Positions 4,226 to 7,220 of a DNA stretch of 7,220 nt are shown one piece after another (position 1 is the stretch's first letter; each line of letters starts with the position of its first letter). The position numbers were made by a program, and so were the translations under genes. This DNA is from a bacterium (GTDB lineage Bacteria > BMS3Abin14). Location: assembly GCA_022865845.1 (NCBI GenBank), contig JALHUC010000425.1:1-7220 (forward strand), read 5' to 3'. The notes under the pieces were generated by a model. It was not told the origin of the DNA. It made no database searches and saw nothing but the letters and a program-made list of their open reading frames with translations.

Positions 4226-6358
4226 CTACCCTTCCTCGCTGGAAGGTCCCTTTTCCGCGCCATTTTCCATCCTGAACCTGTCGAGCTCCTTGCCCAGGGA
4301 GGAGGACAGATCGGTAAGCATTTCTGACGAGGAATCGACACTCTTCACCATTCCGAAGTTCTCCTGGCTCATATCCCTCAAGGACTCCACGGAACCGGAA
4401 ATGGAAGTAATGAGGTCTTTTTCCCTCTCGGTAGCCTGCTGCAGCCTGCCGGCTATCTCCTCAGCCTTGATGACCATGTCGTTGATCATCTGGCTGGTCT
4501 TGTTCTGCTCCTCGGTGGACCGGTAGACCTTTTCCACCATCCCCTTTGCCTTCTCGATTGAATCCCTGATGAACTTTGCCGTTTGCGCCTCTTCGGAGGT
4601 AGCGCGTCTGATCATGTCAGCCCGTTTGGTGAAATGCTCGATACTGCTGGCCACCATTTCACTGGCCGATGCCTGTTCCCGCGTCACCTGTGAGATCTCT
4701 CCCGACATCCTTGCTGATTCGTTAGCATATTCCACGATCTTGTCCAGCGCTTCTGTTGCCTGCAGACCACGGTTATGACCCTCTTCCACGCTCTGGCTGA
4801 CCCTCTTTACATAGTTGGTATAACTTTTGGCCTCCTGCAGGACCGACTGTATGACCGAGGATATTTTTTTGGTCGATTCGGTAGTACTTGCGGAAAGCTC
4901 CCTGATCTCGGAGGCGATCACGGCAAAGCTTTTGCCTTCGTCGCCGGCCTGGGCCGAGATGATGGCAGCGTTGAGCGCAAGGAGGTTGGTCTGGTCGGCG
5001 ATACCCTCGATCACAGTGACGATATCACCTATACTGTCCACCTTTTCGTTGAGGAGTTTCATGGCCTGCTCAGAGTTCTGGACATCCTCCTTTATGGAAA
5101 GAATGCCCTGGAGGGTCTCCCTGACTGCTTTGGACCCGATGTCCTGGGCGTTGACCTTCATGTCCTCAGCCAGGGTCTTTGACTGGTCCACCATCTTCTC
5201 CATGTTCTTGACGCCCTCACTGATCCTGGAAACAGCGTCCATGGATTCCTCTCCCAGCTTGGCCGTTTCATCGGCTCCTTCCGCCAACTCTCCAAAGGTA
5301 GCGGACATCTGGAGTATGGAGGAGGTTATGTTCTCTATGGCCTCGTTGATCTCGGCCATATTCAGGTTGATCTCCCCGATGGCCGATGTGGACTCGGTAA
5401 TGGATGCGGAGGATTCGTTGGCCGTATCACTCAGATTAATCGCCTGCTTGGAAAGGTCCTTGGCCAGTTCATCGATCTCCTGGATAGCGGTTACCACCCC
5501 GTCGAGGGTCTCCATCTGTTTTCCGAAGGAGGTCGTAAGGTTCCTGGCTACGGAGGTCAGGTCCACCGAAGAATTCTGGAGGCTGGACGATGTGTCGGAG
5601 AACCTGCGGATCATCCCGGTAAGCTCCCGAGCCATAACCCCGAAGGCGCCTGAAAGCTCCCCGATCTCATCGTGCCGCACAGCGATGTCAGGCTCCATGA
5701 TATTCCCGGCGGAGATCTGTCTTGCGGTTGCCGCCAGACTCGCGAGAGGCTGACTTATGAGCCTGTTCACAAAAACAATGATGAGAAGGGTGGCAATGAG
5801 AAAGCTGAGCAGCCCGATGAGGATCATGCGCCTGTTGATCTGTTTTAACTGCTCGCCTATGACCTTTTCCTTGAGACCGATGGCGAGGTATCCCTGAAAA
5901 TCTCCCATGGAATCAATGGCAATGGAAAGCTGGTAGTACCCCTCACCCCCGGATTGGATCAGTTCCGTCACCGGGGTCGCGGTATCCTCTAGTAAAGATG
6001 GCGGAATCTTGGCCAGTTCCCGCACCCACTCCGGCATCCCGTCGCTGAAGTAAAGCATCGCGGCCTTGTTGTCAGTGACATAGATATAACCGAGAGTGGC
6101 GTTCTGCTCCACAACCTGGGTGAGTTGACCGGAAAGACCGTCCAGTTCGGAAAGGTAGATGCCCATGTCTACCGTCTTCTTGATCTCACTGACCAGGCTC
6201 TCTCCCACAAGGGTGGTAGAGGCCAGCAGGAGCTCCTCCAGCCGCTGGTTGACCTCCGAAGAGAATATCATCGCCGTTAAACCATTAACGACGACAAGTA
6301 TGACGGCGACGAAGATTGAGACCTTGATCTTTATTGAGAGCTTTGTGAAATTGATCAT
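4226..6358 (-). CDS. Methyl-accepting chemotaxis protein with periplasmic sensor, HAMP and long signalling domain
   Basis: A complete 710-residue transmembrane chemoreceptor. TM1 is at about 10-32, a periplasmic ligand domain at 33-177, TM2 at 178-199, HAMP at about 200-253 (PLASL, then DEIGELS), and a long coiled-coil hairpin from 254 to about 695. The sensor looks like a single Cache-type fold (GYIYVTDNKAAMLYFS, then GYYQLSIAIDSMGDFQGYLAIGL), but this is a judgement by pattern. The signalling tip, 449-487, is IEGIADQTNLLALNAAI then ISAQAGDEGKSFAVIASEI. In Tsr numbering the trimer-contact residues Glu385 and Arg388 are replaced by Ile466 and Gln469-470, and Glu391 by Asp473. E/Q pairs at 561-562, 589-590 and 616-617, about four heptads apart, are candidate adaptation sites. 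There is no CheR-binding pentapeptide at the C-terminus. The ATG has AGGTG upstream that overlaps the previous gene's TAG, with an eight-base gap, so the receptor is coupled to the substrate-binding-protein fragment. Partners CheA/CheW are outside the window. Confidence 0.96.
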   Translation of the reverse strand: MINFTKLSIKIKVSIFVAVILVVVNGLTAMIFSSEVNQRLEELLLASTTLVGESLVSEIKKTVDMGIYLSELDGLSGQLTQVVEQNATLGYIYVTDNKAAMLYFSDGMPEWVRELAKIPPSLLEDTATPVTELIQSGGEGYYQLSIAIDSMGDFQGYLAIGLKEKVIGEQLKQINRRMILIGLLSFLIATLLIIVFVNRLISQPLASLAATARQISAGNIMEPDIAVRHDEIGELSGAFGVMARELTGMIRRFSDTSSSLQNSSVDLTSVARNLTTSFGKQMETLDGVVTAIQEIDELAKDLSKQAINLSDTANESSASITESTSAIGEINLNMAEINEAIENITSSILQMSATFGELAEGADETAKLGEESMDAVSRISEGVKNMEKMVDQSKTLAEDMKVNAQDIGSKAVRETLQGILSIKEDVQNSEQAMKLLNEKVDSIGDIVTVIEGIADQTNLLALNAAIISAQAGDEGKSFAVIASEIRELSASTTESTKKISSVIQSVLQEAKSYTNYVKRVSQSVEEGHNRGLQATEALDKIVEYANESARMSGEISQVTREQASASEMVASSIEHFTKRADMIRRATSEEAQTAKFIRDSIEKAKGMVEKVYRSTEEQNKTSQMINDMVIKAEEIAGRLQQATEREKDLITSISGSVESLRDMSQENFGMVKSVDSSSEMLTDLSSSLGKELDRFRMENGAEKGPSSEEG

Positions 6359-6366
6359 GTCTGCAC

Positions 6367-6741
6367 CTATCTGATTACCTCGGTCCCACGATTAAGTACT
6401 CCGAAGGGGATCTTTACGCCCAACCTGCGCGCCTCACCCACGTTTATTGTAAAGTTGACCTTCTTGATCCTGGCTACCGGAATATCCCCCGGTTTTTCTC
6501 CTTGCAGAATACGCCCCGTAATGTCGGAGACGACCTTGATGGTCTCATCCATGTCCGGAGCGAGTGTAAAGATAACTCCACCCCCTGTGACACCCGGGTT
6601 CTGGGTGGCGGCGGGCTTGTTAAGGTTCGCCAGAACCTCATAAACGCCGCCCATTACATCACACTCATGGGCCAGGTACAGGAACGGAGCCTGAACCTTG
6701 AGCATGTTAGTGAATATGGAGCCGTGAGGTGAATAGTACAT
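6367..6741 (-). pseudogene. C-terminal fragment of an ABC-type substrate-binding protein (ABC_sub_bind/TrpX-like)
   Basis: The 124-residue frame matches only the last third of this family, normally about 300-330 residues. From residue 41 it follows the family tail: NKPA, then GGVIFTLAPDMDETIKVVSDITGRIL, QGEKPGDIPV, and INVGEARRLGVKIPFGVL with a closing EVI. Residues 1-40 are not clearly family-like. Signal peptide and N-terminal lobe are missing, and the frame is open upstream only to a TGA at 6816-6814 without good start or ribosome site; the ATG at 6741 has no convincing Shine-Dalgarno. I therefore read it as a 5'-truncated remnant, although a stand-alone domain cannot be excluded. Its TAG (6369-6367) lies inside the chemoreceptor's ribosome binding region. 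Such binding proteins are often encoded next to sensory genes, so the intact ancestor may have been the ligand-binding partner of the receptor. Confidence 0.7.
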
Positions 6742-6842
6742 TAAACACTCATCAATGAAATTGCGTTCTGGAAGAAAAGCACTTGAGTCTTGCGGATCTG
6801 GGCTGCGCCAACATCACCCCTACTTGCAGAGCATAAAAGCAT

Positions 6843-6866
6843 AACCGTAAATCACCGGTTACGGTT
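6843..6866. repeat. Eight-base perfect inverted repeat in the 248-bp gap
   Basis: AACCGTAA (6843-6850) and TTACGGTT (6859-6866) are perfect inverted copies around the eight bases ATCACCGG. Immediately after it, TGTATG (6866-6871) and CATACA (6883-6888) form a second dyad that surrounds a ten-base perfect palindrome TATGATCATA (6868-6877). Adjacent dyads like these suit a regulator binding region upstream of the fragment/chemoreceptor pair, or a folded RNA. There is no U tract to call a terminator. Confidence 0.6.
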
Positions 6867-6893
6867 GTATGATCATATGTACCATACAGGTGG

Positions 6894-6944
6894 GGTTCCT
6901 TCAAGTGAACAAAAGGACTTGATAATCAATTCAAACAAGGAACC
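6894..6944. repeat. Nested inverted repeats GGTTCC/GGAACC and TCAAGT/ACTTGA
   Basis: An outer pair GGTTCC (6894-6899) and GGAACC (6939-6944) encloses an inner pair TCAAGT (6901-6906) and ACTTGA (6917-6922), all perfect. The inner stem has a ten-base loop; the outer one closes a longer asymmetric bulge. The strength is modest because the arms are only six bases. It belongs to the same structured gap as the dyads at 6843-6888. Confidence 0.4.
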
Positions 6945-6979
6945 TTTACCGCACAGAAGGCGGGATCATCGGTGAAGGT
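6942..6979. repeat. Ten-base imperfect inverted repeat just after the thioesterase gene
   Basis: ACCTTTACCG (6942-6951) and CGGTGAAGGT (6970-6979) pair over ten positions with a single non-Watson-Crick position (a U-G wobble in plus-strand RNA, a C-A mismatch in minus-strand RNA) and an 18-base loop. It begins 11 bases beyond the thioesterase stop. It may be a weak transcription end for that gene, but no U run follows on the minus strand. Confidence 0.4.
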
Positions 6980-6989
6980 AGAAAGAATT

Positions 6990-7220
6990 TCAGTCGCCTT
7001 GAGCCTTTCGCGTGTTGTATACCGCCCGGCCCTCAGCCAGGATCTCCTCATTGCTGCCTTCAGGGTAAACGATGGTATTGACCACGCTCACACGGTTGCC
7101 CATGCGCACGACTCTTGATTCCGCAACGATGTCGCTGTCCGGACCGGGCCGAAGGTAATCCACCCGCATGTCCACTGTGGAGATGAGATCCTTGACATCG
7201 AACAGTGTCCATACGGCCAA
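6990..7220 (-). CDS. PaaI-like hotdog-fold thioesterase, C-terminal part (runs off window)
   Basis: The 76 visible residues are the second half of a hotdog domain. The pattern TVDMRVDYLRPG, then a strand IVAESRVVRMGNRVSVVNTIVYP, and the closing ILAEGRAVYNTR is that of the PaaI/YbgC-like acyl-CoA thioesterase superfamily, whose members hydrolyse acyl- or aryl-CoA thioesters in the cytoplasm, usually as dimers or tetramers of about 140 residues. The N-terminal half, which carries the catalytic Asn/His/Asp region, lies beyond 7220, so activity and substrate cannot be judged. The first visible codon is TTG at 7220 but it should be an internal Leu, as it falls within the central helix of the domain. 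The gene ends with TGA before a 248-bp structured gap, so it is probably a separate transcription unit from the chemoreceptor. Confidence 0.85.
   Translation of the reverse strand: MAVWTLFDVKDLISTVDMRVDYLRPGPDSDIVAESRVVRMGNRVSVVNTIVYPEGSNEEILAEGRAVYNTRKAQGD

Noticed and set aside
4827..5753. A 308-codon open frame on the plus strand inside the chemoreceptor gene
   Set aside because: It is exactly antisense to the well-conserved coiled-coil and tip of the chemoreceptor, is Ser/Ala/Ile-rich as expected of a mirrored coiled-coil gene, and has no family-like motif.
6790..6975. Plus-strand frame of 61 codons in the gap before the thioesterase
   Set aside because: No ribosome site and no recognisable protein features; the region is dominated by inverted repeats.

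Overview
The window reads as a piece of chromosome from an anaerobic or microaerophilic bacterium, most likely a deltaproteobacterial (Desulfobacterota-like) or related Gram-negative lineage. The reasons are a rubredoxin / flavo-diiron protein pair of the kind used for O2 or NO scavenging by anaerobes, a chemoreceptor whose signalling tip has the 'AAI-I/x-x-A-Q-AG' variant that I recall from Geobacter-like receptors, and a gene remnant that resembles the C-terminus of Geobacter-type multihaem cytochromes. This assignment is inference; no rRNA or marker gene is present. Every convincing gene is on the minus strand, so transcription runs from right to left.

Reading in the direction of transcription: 7220-6990 is the C-terminal part of a PaaI-like hotdog thioesterase that runs off the window. 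6989-6742 is a non-coding gap rich in inverted repeats. 6741-6367 holds the C-terminal piece of an ABC-type (ABC_sub_bind/TrpX-like) substrate-binding protein, whose stop codon lies in the ribosome binding site of a full-length methyl-accepting chemotaxis protein (6358-4226). Directly behind the receptor is a 5'-truncated reading frame (about 4177-3734) that looks like the tail of a large multihaem cytochrome or surface protein. Then come a 77-residue two-helix membrane protein with a short coiled coil (3674-3441), a leader with three hairpins, and a membrane protein with duplicated nucleoside-recognition/Gate domains (about 3280-2294).

A sigma70-like promoter at 2283-2255 then opens a compact operon: rubredoxin (2187-2029), a flavo-diiron protein that starts at TTG one base after the rubredoxin stop (2027-840), and a class I glutamine amidotransferase (827-126). 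Rubredoxin would pass electrons to the flavo-diiron protein, which reduces O2 (or NO). The amidotransferase follows 12 bp later and is probably co-transcribed, but its link to the pathway is unknown.

Seven bases after the last stop codon the window ends in an uninterrupted array of the heptamer GTACTGG (about 17 copies, 1-118). Its plus strand has 16 evenly spaced GGG runs and is a strong G-quadruplex candidate. The points most worth a second look are this array, the chemoreceptor flanked on both sides by 5'-truncated gene remnants, and the inverted repeats in the intergenic gaps. I found no CRISPR array, transposase, tRNA or rRNA, and no clear new multi-gene defence or biosynthetic system.
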